Source: Marinoscillum furvescens DSM 4134 (GTDB lineage: Bacteria; Bacteroidota; Bacteroidia; Cytophagales; Cyclobacteriaceae). From it: a stretch of DNA of 64,000 nucleotides. Made by a program: the position numbers and the translations under genes. The stretch lies in NCBI RefSeq assembly GCF_003386095.1, contig NZ_QREG01000006.1, positions 1-64,000 of the forward strand. The letters are read 5' to 3'. The notes under the pieces are model-generated. The model saw only the letters and a program-made list of their open reading frames with translations, was not told the origin of the DNA and ran no database searches. This document shows positions 53,054 through 62,901 of the stretch, one piece after another. Each line of letters opens with the position of its first letter. Positions within the stretch are counted from its first letter, which is position 1.

Positions 53054-55035
53054 AGTTTTATTTGTTGGTTCCAGACATATGATTTCCCCCAGCTGGCACG
53101 TGCCAGCTGCTCTACTTGATGGAGTTCTTTTTCAGGCACTTTGGGTACCAGCTCTTTGATATCTAGCGGATTGTAATGAAAGGCATACAACCTCGCCGTA
53201 AACTGATGAATGGGCAATGACGACTCGCCAAACTTCTCCCCATGACCATAAACCGAAGGCTCTATCCCTTGCCCCCAGTCTTGTCTACCTTCATTGTTGG
53301 GATTGAGAAAATAAGCCCGCACTTGCCCTTGGTCATCCTCTGCTACTCGCAAAAGCGAAACCGCATGAAAACCGACCATATCTCCTTTAGAGCTGGTGAT
53401 AAAGATGCCCACGGGATTGGGGTATGCCATCTCCCGTCCACCATTATAATGTGGGTGAAATGACGCGTAAAAGATGCGCACAAAGCCTTCAAAATCCAGG
53501 ATACTATTGCTCAGGTAGTCGTAGCATGAGGCAAACCCCAGCTGAATCCACTGACCATACATGGAGGGGTTTACCCATTTGTGGGGATCTTCACCACGCC
53601 CGGAAGAACGCTTCATCATCTCGTTGTACAGCTTATCGAGATGAGGCACCAATATCACCGAAACCGGATCCAGGTTATAGTCTAGCTTTTCCAGCAACCC
53701 CTTTCCAAGCTGATTAGAGGTGAGGTCATGGTTTTCATAGCGCATCACCAGATTATTTTGAGTAGCCACCGTGATGATCATGTCGATCAGCTTAGCAGGA
53801 GCATGCTGACTCCACATACTAATCCCTCTGGCTGACTGGCAAGTAGGGTTGTTGCCCTGACCTACCCCCAGCGGCTGGCCCAACACTTTGATGACTCCTC
53901 CCAACAGGTACTGTAAGGCAGTTACCTCCTCGGCAGGATGAGCTACTGACTTTAAGATGCGCTTTTCTACCTGGGAGTTCAGCTTGATTCGGCGTAGGTT
54001 TTCGAGCCCTACTCGAACGGGCCTTCGGCTAAACAGGTTTTGACCTAACATACGTGCCAGACCGTAGATGCACTGCGCATTGGATGGACTCACCACTTCC
54101 AAAATGATGGTAGTCACAAACTCATGAAATTTTTCCCATTCGGCTATTCCCCGATCATTCAGATCCAAACAATTGGGAACAAGCTCTGGATGCTTTTGGG
54201 CCAAAAACTTCAACAATGCGGCATGGTGCTTACTGACCAGTCCTGTGCTGCTCATGCTGTGCCCCATGGCATCTGCCTCTGCTTCGAGCGTGGAGGGGTT
54301 GCAACTTTCTAAAAAGCGCGTGTAAGCCTCTGTAGACTCATACTCCCGGCAGTGGACCGTAGGAGCACTCACCGCATGAATGTAATGACGCACCTGGCGA
54401 TCAATTTCGCTATCCCCAGAGGTATCAAACCGCTGATCTACCAGCCTAATCAATTCACGCGCTTTGCGAGTGACAATGGGTCGCTGCTCACAGATTAGTT
54501 TGATCTCCTGCGCCAACTTGCTGTACACCCCGTGCAAATCAATTTCTGAGACGATAAAGCCAAACAGGTTGTATGCCTTTTTGAGCTCACGCTCAGACAT
54601 CACACTGCGGGTTTCTTCGGTAGGCTCTTTGAGAGCAAACTCCAGGTTGTGCACCACCACCTCTTCCAGAAAATCCTGAGCTTCCCTGGCCGATATGAAC
54701 GAAGACTCAGCATCGGCCCGTGCATAAGCCAGCAGCCTCAGCTCCGATAGTATCTCGAAGCTAGAGGTAGGATGCCCCGCCTTCAGTGTTCCCTTGACTA
54801 GCGTGGCTACCAGCTTGTCTGGTTCATTCCATGCCGTACCCTCAAAAATCCCCGCCTCATCCAGCAAAGAGCTTTTTTGGTACAAGTAAGTAAGTCCATC
54901 TCTGGTGAGACTAAGCACATCTATTTGGCTCGACAGCTTGGTGGCCTTGTCTCTACGCGTGAGATCTGTTGCTTCAGCAAAATCTTTGAAGCTCTGCTCG
55001 AAATTTTGAAATATCCTCTCGGATGCTTCCTGCAT
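53047..55035 (-). CDS. 662-residue protein with a papain-like catalytic arrangement
   Basis: The family is not one I can name. The first 380 residues are helical. The C-terminal part has a Cys399 in 'GQGNNPTCQSARGISMW', with Gln393 exactly six residues ahead, the spacing of the oxyanion Gln and nucleophile Cys of papain. His557 follows in 'GFHAVSLLRV' and Asn578 in 'YFLNPNNEG', in the papain order Cys-His-Asn. 'DWGQG' after the Asn resembles the papain 'NSWG-GWG'. A peptidase, transglutaminase-like or amidase/ligase role is thus likely. There is no signal peptide, so it is cytoplasmic. It lies 11 bases from the ATP-grasp gene and overlaps the racemase gene. Confidence 0.75.
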   Translation of the reverse strand: MQEASERIFQNFEQSFKDFAEATDLTRRDKATKLSSQIDVLSLTRDGLTYLYQKSSLLDEAGIFEGTAWNEPDKLVATLVKGTLKAGHPTSSFEILSELRLLAYARADAESSFISAREAQDFLEEVVVHNLEFALKEPTEETRSVMSERELKKAYNLFGFIVSEIDLHGVYSKLAQEIKLICEQRPIVTRKARELIRLVDQRFDTSGDSEIDRQVRHYIHAVSAPTVHCREYESTEAYTRFLESCNPSTLEAEADAMGHSMSSTGLVSKHHAALLKFLAQKHPELVPNCLDLNDRGIAEWEKFHEFVTTIILEVVSPSNAQCIYGLARMLGQNLFSRRPVRVGLENLRRIKLNSQVEKRILKSVAHPAEEVTALQYLLGGVIKVLGQPLGVGQGNNPTCQSARGISMWSQHAPAKLIDMIITVATQNNLVMRYENHDLTSNQLGKGLLEKLDYNLDPVSVILVPHLDKLYNEMMKRSSGRGEDPHKWVNPSMYGQWIQLGFASCYDYLSNSILDFEGFVRIFYASFHPHYNGGREMAYPNPVGIFITSSKGDMVGFHAVSLLRVAEDDQGQVRAYFLNPNNEGRQDWGQGIEPSVYGHGEKFGESSLPIHQFTARLYAFHYNPLDIKELVPKVPEKELHQVEQLARASWGKSYVWNQQIKLW

Positions 55036-55046
55036 GTTTACTTGTT

Positions 55047-56270
55047 TTAGACGTAAAAATCCACTTTTTCATAGTGTAAGAGGAGCTCCGTCATGCGGTC
55101 AGGATCTTCGCCTTTGAAATTGATGGTGCCGAAGTGGTTGCCAAACCCTTCGCGATCGTCGCTGATCTTTTGAGTGCTCAACGGCGGCACGAGCGTATGG
55201 TCCACAAAGTACGGCTCATTGTTGAGCTCTTCGGGGATTTCCAACTTCGAAAACTGACGCTTTTGTGGATAGATCATCACATTGCCGTGATAGTTTTTAG
55301 GCTTGAAATCTTTGGGAGGGAAAATCGCATCGAGTTCTTCTTCGGTAGCATTGGGATCATGACAAACCACAAATGCTGCCAGGGCATCAAACTCCCAGGA
55401 TTTGCTAGCCAACTCCAGTATGTGTCCGCCAGGTATTCTACAAGCCGTTTCACCGAAATTGAGCTCGTCATTTTCTGTAAGGAACCACTCGGGGTGTACC
55501 ATACCATATTCTATCCCGAAGATATCGACTAGCTTTTGCACGTGATCGTGGATGAGCTGACGCTTGCTTTCCAGGTAATGGCCTTCAGGGATGAAATTAG
55601 AATAGCCCAGGTGTACATACTCTGTGATGTTAAGAAAGCGGATTTTTCCTTTATGGATAAATGCCTCACAGCTAAACTCTCTACCCGGCAGGTGGCTTTC
55701 GGCCAGGCATGGAAAATCTCCATCCTCGCATTTTTCATCGATATCACTCATCGACCTCAACAAGCGATGCCCTACTGTACCAGCAGATGCAAATGGCTTG
55801 ATATGTACCCAGCTGTCCTCTTCACCTTCCAGCTGCAGGTTCGCCTCATTGAGTCGCTTCATAAAAGCCTTCACGCCCTCTTTGTTGTGCACCTCTTCGA
55901 AAAGCCCCACACGTAAGCCTCCAATAAGTGCCTTTCGCTTCATCATGGCTTTGTTTCGAAAAAGAAAGGCCCGGTTGAGCACACGTGGGTCTCCTCTGTA
56001 GATGGAGTTGAGCGCACCGGCCCACTCTACAGTTTCTTCAAAAAGCGGTACAGCTACGTCCACTCCATAAGGTTGCAATTTTTCAAACAAGTCCAGCGAG
56101 TTGCTAGTATCACTCCATTCGTCTAGCTGATATGGCACAAACGGAATGTTATTTTCTTTAGCATATGGTTCAAAATCTGGAAAGGAAACCACTACGTAAG
56201 GTTTTCCCAGCTTCTCCATACTCTCTATTACGGGCAGACTCCAGCCCATCAATGCAAAACATTTAGCCAT
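55047..56270 (-). CDS. ATP-grasp ligase
   Basis: The 407-residue protein is an ATP-grasp enzyme of the carboxylate-amine ligase type: the N-terminal pre-ATP-grasp fold ('MAKCFALMGWSLPVIESMEKLGKPYVVVSF'), the ATP-binding 'WVHIKPFASAGTVGHRLL', the ATP/Mg block 'LPGREFSCEAFIHKGKIRFLNITEY', and 'LNFGETACRIPGGHI' with the metal-binding Glu and Arg. It resembles the ligases that join amino acids (BacD-like) more than purine or carbamoyl-phosphate enzymes. It would activate a carboxylate as acyl phosphate and join it to an amine. It is the first gene of the operon, so it sits next to the papain-like protein and upstream of the racemase and arg genes. Confidence 0.85.
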   Translation of the reverse strand: MAKCFALMGWSLPVIESMEKLGKPYVVVSFPDFEPYAKENNIPFVPYQLDEWSDTSNSLDLFEKLQPYGVDVAVPLFEETVEWAGALNSIYRGDPRVLNRAFLFRNKAMMKRKALIGGLRVGLFEEVHNKEGVKAFMKRLNEANLQLEGEEDSWVHIKPFASAGTVGHRLLRSMSDIDEKCEDGDFPCLAESHLPGREFSCEAFIHKGKIRFLNITEYVHLGYSNFIPEGHYLESKRQLIHDHVQKLVDIFGIEYGMVHPEWFLTENDELNFGETACRIPGGHILELASKSWEFDALAAFVVCHDPNATEEELDAIFPPKDFKPKNYHGNVMIYPQKRQFSKLEIPEELNNEPYFVDHTLVPPLSTQKISDDREGFGNHFGTINFKGEDPDRMTELLLHYEKVDFYV

Positions 56271-56493
56271 GGTTGTATTGTGATTTTGGTTCGGAATTCG
56301 ATTTAAAAGAACAGATGAACCCCTTCTGTTGGCTATTAGGCATATTATTTCCCTCTTCAGATGGAATCATCTAGTAAGACAATGAATAGCACAGGCTAAT
56401 GTTCCTAATAATTTCAATTGATTGGCTGAGTACAGTGATTTCTTAGAAAAAGACAAATAAAAACTTAAACTGTATGCCTGTCGGTCTGAAAAT

Positions 56494-56539
56494 GAAAAAG
56501 GGCTGTTCATCTGAAAATACAGATAAACAGCCCTTTTTT
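56494..56539 (-). terminator. Terminator of the lipoprotein gene at 56560
   Basis: Stem AAAAGGGCTGTT/AACAGCCCTTTT with an 18-base AT-rich loop, 20 bases after the stop codon. It separates this gene from the operon at 46722-56270. The bases 56271-56493 hold no gene and probably contain that operon's promoter. Confidence 0.8.
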
Positions 56540-56559
56540 GGCAATTCCTTCGCTTCGTA

Positions 56560-57129
56560 TTACTCCACTGTAATAGACAAAGGAAGCTCGTAAGTACCTT
56601 TCACTTCCAGTGTTTCTTCAGTAGAAGCATTTACGAGAGTCACGTCAAAATCTCCGGTCAGTTCAAAGTCATAATATCCATCATTCTCTCCCAGACTTTT
56701 TACTGTAGTTACGTTTGCTACATTGGTAGCAGTAGTATCCATCACCAGTTCGGCACTTCCCACTTCACCTGATAGTTCTACATAAACATCTGACTCACGG
56801 TCAAAAGAAAGTGACTGACCTGCAAGAGATTCTAGTTTGGAGGCCTCAACCGCCGAAGCGATCTTAAAGGTCAGCTCGTCAAAAGGAGCACCATTGCCCT
56901 CCACTGAGTAACTGTTGTAACATGTAGGCTCAAAACAAATCGTGGTGCTAATCACCAAATTGTCTTCTCCATAATCGTCAAAAGTCTCCGGCACAATGTA
57001 CGTATAGGTGGATCCCCCTACTTCTACCGTGAAGTCACTACTCGCTGTAGTTTCTTCTTCTTTACAAGCTGTGAATGCCAAAGCAATCACGATCATCATG
57101 GCAAATGATTCTACAAAATTCATGTTCAT
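56560..57129 (-). CDS. Lipoprotein, unknown function
   Basis: The product of about 189 residues has a lipoprotein signal (lipobox LAFTAC) and an acidic beta-rich mature part with two Cys-containing hairpins ('CFEPTCYNSYSVEG'). No family is recognised, and the Glu/Thr-rich start (EEETTASSDF) is typical of Bacteroidota surface lipoproteins. ATG codons at 57150, 57129 and 57123 are possible; 57129 gives a typical signal peptide. It is a single gene with its own terminator, between the ATP-grasp operon and proA. Confidence 0.65.
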   Translation of the reverse strand: MNMNFVESFAMMIVIALAFTACKEEETTASSDFTVEVGGSTYTYIVPETFDDYGEDNLVISTTICFEPTCYNSYSVEGNGAPFDELTFKIASAVEASKLESLAGQSLSFDRESDVYVELSGEVGSAELVMDTTATNVANVTTVKSLGENDGYYDFELTGDFDVTLVNASTEETLEVKGTYELPLSITVE

Positions 57130-57239
57130 TAATTGGTTAGAGTTAAACATTACGCAATTCTAACCAACGAAACAGTTAACAACCAAATCAAACTAACAAT
57201 TAACTGTTTAATTTGAAGAATTATTAAAAAACCCCCTGT

Positions 57240-58493
57240 TTAATTTCTAATTTGACCGTCACCTATCACCACCCACTTGTAGCTGGTCATTTCTCGCAAC
57301 GCCATTGGCCCTCTTGCATGGAGCTTTTGTGTGCTGATGCCTATCTCTGCACCCAGCCCAAACTGAGCGCCATCGCTAAACGCAGTGGAAGCATTGGCAT
57401 AGACACAGGCAGCATCTACATGCATCAAAAACTGATCAACAACTGCCTGATCCTGGGCCACTATCGCTTCGCTGTGTTTGGAGCTATACCGTGCTATATG
57501 ATCCAGTGCCTCCTCAAAGCTTTCTACTACTTTGATCGACATTTTATGGCTGAGCCACTCCACACCAAAATCTTCAGCTGAAGCTTCCACCAGTAAATTC
57601 TCCTGATACCGCCCTTTGAGCACTGCATGGGCCTGCTCATCAGCAAAGATTTGTACCTCATGAGCCTTATCCATGCCCTCCACCAGCTCTGGCAGGGCAT
57701 CTAGTAGCTCCTCATGAAGTACCAGACAGTCTAGAGCGTTGCAGACACTTACTCTGCGGGTTTTAGCATTTTGCACGATGGCTTTGGCTTTAGCCAAATC
57801 TGCAGACCGGTCCACATAGGTATGCACAATGCCAGCTCCGGTTTCTATCACCGGTATAGATGCATTTTGGCGCACAAAATCGATGAGCCCCTGACTACCA
57901 CGTGGAATAGCACAGTCTATCAGCCCTTCTGCTGTGAGAATATGAGGCAGGGCATCCCGCTCCGGTGGAGCCAGGTAGACTATATCTTGTAGACCATACC
58001 TGGACAGTACTTCCTGAATCACCTTCACAATAGCCAGGTTGGAATCTTTGGCATCTCTGCTGCCCTTAAGCACTGAGGCATTGCCTGTTTTGAGACACAG
58101 CGCAAACACATCAAATGTCACATTGGGTCTGGACTCATAGATCACTGCTATCACCCCGATTGGTACCGAGCGACGTGAGAGCTGAAGGCCATTGTCCAGC
58201 GTGCGCTTTTCCAACTCCTTACCTAATGGTGAGGGCAAGTCAGCGACATTGCGCAGATCATCGGTAATTCCCTTTAGGCGCTCCGGATTGAGTAGCAACC
58301 GATCGTATTTAGGGTCCTGAGGATCCATCCGTTCCAGGTCTTGCTGATTAGCTGCCAGGATTTCACTTTCACGGCTCAAGGCCAGATCTGCAACTTCGTT
58401 GAGAATCTGATGTATTTTTTGATCAGACAAGCCTATAAGCTTACGGCTGGCCTGCTGAGTTCGCTCTAGTGCGGCTAAAATTTGCTCTTTCAT
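57240..58493 (-). CDS. proA: Gamma-glutamyl phosphate reductase
   Basis: The 417-residue protein has the ProA blocks '[24 protein letters not shown]', '[15 protein letters not shown]' with the catalytic Cys, and the end '[23 protein letters not shown]'. It reduces glutamyl phosphate to glutamate-5-semialdehyde in proline synthesis. It overlaps proB by 4 bases (ATGA). Confidence 0.96.
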   Translation of the reverse strand: MKEQILAALERTQQASRKLIGLSDQKIHQILNEVADLALSRESEILAANQQDLERMDPQDPKYDRLLLNPERLKGITDDLRNVADLPSPLGKELEKRTLDNGLQLSRRSVPIGVIAVIYESRPNVTFDVFALCLKTGNASVLKGSRDAKDSNLAIVKVIQEVLSRYGLQDIVYLAPPERDALPHILTAEGLIDCAIPRGSQGLIDFVRQNASIPVIETGAGIVHTYVDRSADLAKAKAIVQNAKTRRVSVCNALDCLVLHEELLDALPELVEGMDKAHEVQIFADEQAHAVLKGRYQENLLVEASAEDFGVEWLSHKMSIKVVESFEEALDHIARYSSKHSEAIVAQDQAVVDQFLMHVDAACVYANASTAFSDGAQFGLGAEIGISTQKLHARGPMALREMTSYKWVVIGDGQIRN

Positions 58494-59260
58494 TTTGCTA
58501 ATTCTTCGGTTAGAAATCTGGTACCTATAGCTTTACCAGACAGAATATCTAAGATGATGTTGTCATGCTTGCCATTGGCAATGATGGTCTCTATCCCCTG
58601 AGCAGCAGTAGCAGTGGCAATCTCAAACTTGGATAGCATACCACCTCTTCCCATGCCACTCTTCTCTGTGGAGATGTGAGCACGAACAGAATGGTCGTTC
58701 TGAGGTACATGATGCACCACATCGCCTCCCGGACCGTAGACTCCATCCACATTGCTTAGCAGGATCAATCGCTCAGCACCAATCATGGTAGCGGTAAGCC
58801 CGGCCAGTTCATCATTATCCGTAAACATCAGTTCGGTAAGGGACACCACGTCGTTTTCATTGACGATAGGTACAATACCCTGACCAAGAAGGCCTTCGAA
58901 ACAGTTTACCATATTTTGATAGTGTTCCCCTTCCGAAAAGTCCTCTTTGGTAGCGAGCACCTGCGCACACACTATATCGTATTCGATAAAAAGCTCGAAA
59001 TAGCTTTTCATTAATGAAGTTTGACCTACCGCTGACAATACCTGCCTGCGGATGGCTTCATCTGCAATCTCACTATCTCCAATGATACTACGACCAGCGC
59101 CTACTGCTCCTGAAGAAACCAGCACAGGACTATATCCTGCACGAATAAGCTTCACGAGCTGTACTACTACTTGCCGGAAGATCAATTTATCCAGCGTGCG
59201 ATCTTCACGGGTGAGCACATTGGTACCTACCTTTACTACGATTCTCTTGTTACTCGCCAT
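58490..59260 (-). CDS. proB: Glutamate 5-kinase (no PUA domain)
   Basis: The 256-residue amino-acid kinase has '[15 protein letters not shown]' with the ATP Lys, '[12 protein letters not shown]', '[21 protein letters not shown]', and '[27 protein letters not shown]'. It phosphorylates glutamate for proline synthesis. It lacks the C-terminal PUA domain, as is usual in Bacteroidota. proA follows with a 4-base overlap. Confidence 0.95.
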   Translation of the reverse strand: MASNKRIVVKVGTNVLTREDRTLDKLIFRQVVVQLVKLIRAGYSPVLVSSGAVGAGRSIIGDSEIADEAIRRQVLSAVGQTSLMKSYFELFIEYDIVCAQVLATKEDFSEGEHYQNMVNCFEGLLGQGIVPIVNENDVVSLTELMFTDNDELAGLTATMIGAERLILLSNVDGVYGPGGDVVHHVPQNDHSVRAHISTEKSGMGRGGMLSKFEIATATAAQGIETIIANGKHDNIILDILSGKAIGTRFLTEELAK

Positions 59261-59441
59261 TGTGTTTTCCGGGGTTTGAAGCCTGATATTATAATGCCGG
59301 GGTGCATATCGGCTCGGGATGTTGGCGGAAAATTAAAGGGATTTTGAGACAATGCGAAGAATAGCCCACCAAACAGTGTCCGAGTTTGAGATTTTAAAAC
59401 TTTCTTTGGCAAATTTCCAATTCATAAAGTTAAAATCTCAC

Positions 59442-60350
59442 ATGAATCATTTTTTTCGAATCACCTGCATTGCAGCGTTCGCAGTACTTACATTTAGCAG
59501 TCACGCACAAGACACGTTTAGACTTTTTTACCTCGGCGGTCAGTCCAACATGGACGGCTATGGCTATGTAAAAGACCTGCCAGACTCACTAAATAGGCAA
59601 TTCGAAAACGTATACATCTTTCATGGCAACACTGCAGCAGATGGAGCTACGGATGGTGGTCTGGGCATCTGGGAAAAGCTAGAGCCGGGACATGGTGTAG
59701 GTGCCAAAGCTACTAATAAAAAAAACCTGCTTTCAGAGCGCTTTGGTCTGGAGCTATCACTAGGCGCAAAACTAGCGACGCTTTATCCCGATGATAAAAT
59801 AGCCCTGATCAAATACAGCAAAGGGGGCACTTCGATAGACAGCCTGGCAGCGGATACATTTGGCTGCTGGGAGCCTGACTTTCGCAGCAAAGGTGGCATC
59901 AACCAGTATGACCACTTTCTGGCCACAGTAAACAATGCCCTGAGTACTCAAGACATAAATGGTGATGGCAAAGCTGACCAGATCATCCCAAGCGGAATTT
60001 TCTGGATGCAGGGGGAAAGCGACGCTCACGTACTGGAAATCGCCCAGCGTTACGAGTACAACCTCACACGGCTGATGAACCTCGTACGAGCGGCATTCAG
60101 AACAGACGATCTACCCGTAGTTATCGGCAAAATTTCTGACTCCAATGATCCCTCTCGCAACTATAAAGTATGGAAATATGGAGAGCTGGTGCAGCATGCT
60201 CAGGAGCAATTTGTGCGTAAAGATGCACAAGCAGCGATTGTGCGCAGCACCAAACATTATGGCCACTCCGACCCCTGGCACTACCGCAGTGAGGATTATA
60301 TAGATCTGGGCGTGGAGTTTGGGAAGGTTTTTGAAAGACTTTCAAAATAG
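59442..60350 (+). CDS. Secreted SGNH/SASA-type carbohydrate esterase
   Basis: The 302-residue protein (start MNHFFRI, 59442) has a signal peptide (to SHAQ) and a sialate-O-acetylesterase/SGNH-type domain. The nucleophile Ser is in LGGQSNMDGYG, the Gly/Asn blocks are 'KYSKGGTS' and 'FWMQGESDA', and the Asp-x2-His pair is in 'DPWHYRSED'. It should remove acetyl groups from glycans. The longer reading from 59352 is unlikely. It lies divergent from proB, about 180 bases away. It may act with the GH16 enzyme at the right end of the window, but it is not in a clear operon. Confidence 0.88.
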   Translation: MNHFFRITCIAAFAVLTFSSHAQDTFRLFYLGGQSNMDGYGYVKDLPDSLNRQFENVYIFHGNTAADGATDGGLGIWEKLEPGHGVGAKATNKKNLLSERFGLELSLGAKLATLYPDDKIALIKYSKGGTSIDSLAADTFGCWEPDFRSKGGINQYDHFLATVNNALSTQDINGDGKADQIIPSGIFWMQGESDAHVLEIAQRYEYNLTRLMNLVRAAFRTDDLPVVIGKISDSNDPSRNYKVWKYGELVQHAQEQFVRKDAQAAIVRSTKHYGHSDPWHYRSEDYIDLGVEFGKVFERLSK

Positions 60351-60354
60351 GTAT

Positions 60355-60393
60355 GCAAGACCAAGTGCAGCAAAATAATGTTGCATTTGGTCT
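60355..60393. terminator. Hairpin after the esterase gene
   Basis: Stem AGACCAAGTGCA/TTGCATTTGGTCT (one G-U) with a short loop, just after the stop. There is no long T run, so it is a weaker terminator candidate. Confidence 0.5.
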
Positions 60394-60477
60394 GCTTGAT
60401 CAATTACCCACTTAAACACCGGACTTGCAAGCTATTTAGGATTTTAGTAATTTTCATTAAACCTAACTTCCCTAACC

Positions 60478-61473
60478 ATGAAAATTCTAAAAATCCTTGG
60501 TATTCTGGCACTCACTGTTCTATTACTTATCGCCGGAGCCACTCTTTATGTGTCCTATGCCCTACCCAACGTAGGCGAGCCGAAAGAACTTACTGTTACA
60601 CCTACTCCAGAACTCATCCAACGAGGCGCCTACCTGGCCAACAGCGTGGCTGTATGTATGGACTGCCATTCCAAGCGCGATTTTTCCAAATTTTCCGGGC
60701 CTATCACTGCTGCGTCTTTTGGTACAGGTGGCGATGTATTTGATCACAACCTCGGGTTTCCGGGTGTGTTTACAGCCAAAAACATAACACCGGCAGGCAT
60801 TGGCGACTGGACTGATGGAGAACTATACCGACTGATTACCACGGGTGTCACGCGTGAAGGGAAACCCATTTTTCCAGTGATGCCCTACACCAGCTATGGC
60901 AAAATGGCTGATGAGGACGTGCAAGCCATCATAGCCTACTTACGTACACTCCCGGCTAAGAGCAGCGAAATACCGCCCTCCAAGGCGGACTTTCCTATGA
61001 ACCTAATCATGAAAACCATACCCAAACCCGCAGACCCACAACCTCTTCCTGACCGCAGTGATGTACTCGCCTATGGTAAATACTTAACTACAATTGCAGC
61101 GTGCGCTGACTGTCATACGCCACAAGACAAAGGTGCTCCCATCGAAGGCATGCACCTGGCAGGAGGGTTTGAATTTAAGCTCCCCGGATTTGGTGTGGTG
61201 CGCTCAGCAAACATAACCCCTGACACCAGGTACGGTATCGGCAGCTGGACCGAAGACTTTTTCGTGCAGCGATTCAAACAATACGCTGACAGCACCTATC
61301 AACCACATCAAATAGCAGCAAATGAATTCCAGACCGTCATGCCCTGGCTGATGTATGCCACCATGGAGGAAGAAGACCTAAAAGCCATCTACCAGTACCT
61401 CAAAAGTGTTGACCCTGTAGGACAAGAGGTAGTCCGATTCACTCCAGAGTCTGAGCTTTTAGCGATGGAATAA
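60478..61473 (+). CDS. Diheme c-type cytochrome
   Basis: The 331-residue protein has an N-terminal membrane anchor (residues 5-27) and two c-type haem sites, CMDCH (about 61-65) and CADCH (about 211-215). Each sits in a 'RGAYLANSVAVCMDCH' or 'YGKYLTTIAACADCH' block, followed by Met-containing loops that may give the sixth ligands. The two halves are duplicated cytochrome c domains. This type often serves as the electron-transfer subunit of periplasmic sugar, alcohol or aldehyde dehydrogenases, but no dehydrogenase is adjacent. The azurin lipoprotein at 9652 could be a partner; that is inference. Confidence 0.9.
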   Translation: MKILKILGILALTVLLLIAGATLYVSYALPNVGEPKELTVTPTPELIQRGAYLANSVAVCMDCHSKRDFSKFSGPITAASFGTGGDVFDHNLGFPGVFTAKNITPAGIGDWTDGELYRLITTGVTREGKPIFPVMPYTSYGKMADEDVQAIIAYLRTLPAKSSEIPPSKADFPMNLIMKTIPKPADPQPLPDRSDVLAYGKYLTTIAACADCHTPQDKGAPIEGMHLAGGFEFKLPGFGVVRSANITPDTRYGIGSWTEDFFVQRFKQYADSTYQPHQIAANEFQTVMPWLMYATMEEEDLKAIYQYLKSVDPVGQEVVRFTPESELLAME

Positions 61474-61783
61474 CATTTGGCTCAAAACCTACTGCCGTAC
61501 TCTCATTGAGTACCGCACCACCCTATACCCCTCCTATCAGGCTGCCTATTCAACAATACATTGATTAGGCAGCCCAAATCCTCTCCGTCACCCCATCTAA
61601 CACCCCCTCATAAACTATTGATTTACAATGCTATAATCATCATTACTGATGATTTCTTTTTATTTAACGCCATTACTTACTATTTTAACAAAACCATTAA
61701 GTAACAATCATTAAAAAACAGCTATGGAGGATGCCGAAAATCCACTTAAAAGAGTAGGCAATAACACAACTATCTTTTTCATT
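61474..61783. other. Intergenic region after the cytochrome gene
   Basis: About 310 bases with no gene visible. It contains a hairpin (GGCTGCCTA/TAGGCAGCC, 61540-61574) and an AT-rich promoter-like tract near 61620-61710. The apparent reading from 61724 is an extension of the next gene and is not used. Confidence 0.5.
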
Positions 61784-62890
61784 ATGAAAAACCAATTAAC
61801 AACCACAGTTTTCATGGTGGCCTTAGCCCTGCTATGGCTAGCAAGCTGCCAGCAGCCCGAACCATCTTCTCCATTTGAAGAAGTTTCGGCAAATGCCAAC
61901 TCTCCACAGGAAGCCAGCGGACTTCTATTGGACCTTTCGGGAGCGCCAGTGCCTGATGCATCGGTGCTTCACCAATCTCAGGTCATTGCTACGACTGATG
62001 CCGATGGAGCCTTTCAAATTCCGGCAGTCCTTTTAGATCAAAATGCCATCCTTACGTTTTCGCATCCGCAGTACGTCACCGTAATTCGTCGTGTGCAGCC
62101 TAATTCCAAATTGATTTTCTACCTAAATGAAGCTGCCAGAGCCATTCGTCTACCAGCTAATGAAGGAGGGACGATTCCTTTAGGTGATGCAGGTAGGGCC
62201 AGCATACCACCACAAGCATTTGTGCAGCCTGATGGCTCTCCGGCTGTTGGTGATGTAAACGTGATAGCGTCTTTCGTAGATGTTTCGGATAGCCGTCAGG
62301 TTCGGGGTGCTCCGGGTACATTCATTGCTGACAACAATGGCGAGCTCATCCCATTGGAGTCCTTCGGTATGCTAGAACTAACAGCCACCACGAATGAAGG
62401 TACCGAACTATCCCTTGCTCAGGGGGCAGCCATCAATGTAGAGCTCCCACTGATCATGGAAAACACACCTGACAGGGTAAACCTCTACAGTCTGAATGAA
62501 GAAACCGGCCTTTGGGAATTAGACGGTGAGCTTTCGAATACAGGCAACAGCCTTCAGGGAGAAATCACAAACACAGGCATCTGGAATGCCGATGAGCCAT
62601 GTGCCGACTCGTTGGTATGTGTAAAAGTGAAAATTGATGACCCAAATAACCTGGGCTGTGGTGTAGCAGCAGAGGGACTATCCTATGCCGGGTGGGACGG
62701 ACTCTATACGCCCGATGCAGATGGATATGTGTATTTCAATGTTTGCCCTAACAGTGTGATCGAACTGCAAGCATGTTTTCCGTTGTGTATCCCGTGCCCT
62801 GGTCCGGTATATACAGCTACTATAGATCTCAACACGGTCACGATGAACCCGAATGGGTGCACAGACCTTGGAGTCTTTGTTTTAAATTAA
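61784..62890 (+). CDS. Carboxypeptidase-regulatory-like (FAM171-type) lipoprotein
   Basis: The 368-residue lipoprotein (start 61784; lipobox LLWLASC, Cys22) has an N-terminal carboxypeptidase-regulatory-like beta domain (about 45-125, 'SGAPVPDASVLHQSQVIATTDADGAFQIP'). A long beta-rich region resembling FAM171-type domains follows (about 130-270, 'GRASIPPQAFVQPDGSP', 'ESFGMLELTATTNEGTELSLAQGA'). The C-terminal part (about 280-368) is Cys-rich with at least eight Cys ('CADSLVCVKVK', 'ACFPLCIPCPG'), probably disulfide-bonded. The role is unknown; surface binding or stability is likely. The start at MKNQLTT follows a typical signal peptide; the reading from 61724 is too long. A terminator is just behind. 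Confidence 0.75.
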   Translation: MKNQLTTTVFMVALALLWLASCQQPEPSSPFEEVSANANSPQEASGLLLDLSGAPVPDASVLHQSQVIATTDADGAFQIPAVLLDQNAILTFSHPQYVTVIRRVQPNSKLIFYLNEAARAIRLPANEGGTIPLGDAGRASIPPQAFVQPDGSPAVGDVNVIASFVDVSDSRQVRGAPGTFIADNNGELIPLESFGMLELTATTNEGTELSLAQGAAINVELPLIMENTPDRVNLYSLNEETGLWELDGELSNTGNSLQGEITNTGIWNADEPCADSLVCVKVKIDDPNNLGCGVAAEGLSYAGWDGLYTPDADGYVYFNVCPNSVIELQACFPLCIPCPGPVYTATIDLNTVTMNPNGCTDLGVFVLN

Positions 62891-62901
62891 TTCATAACTA
62901 A

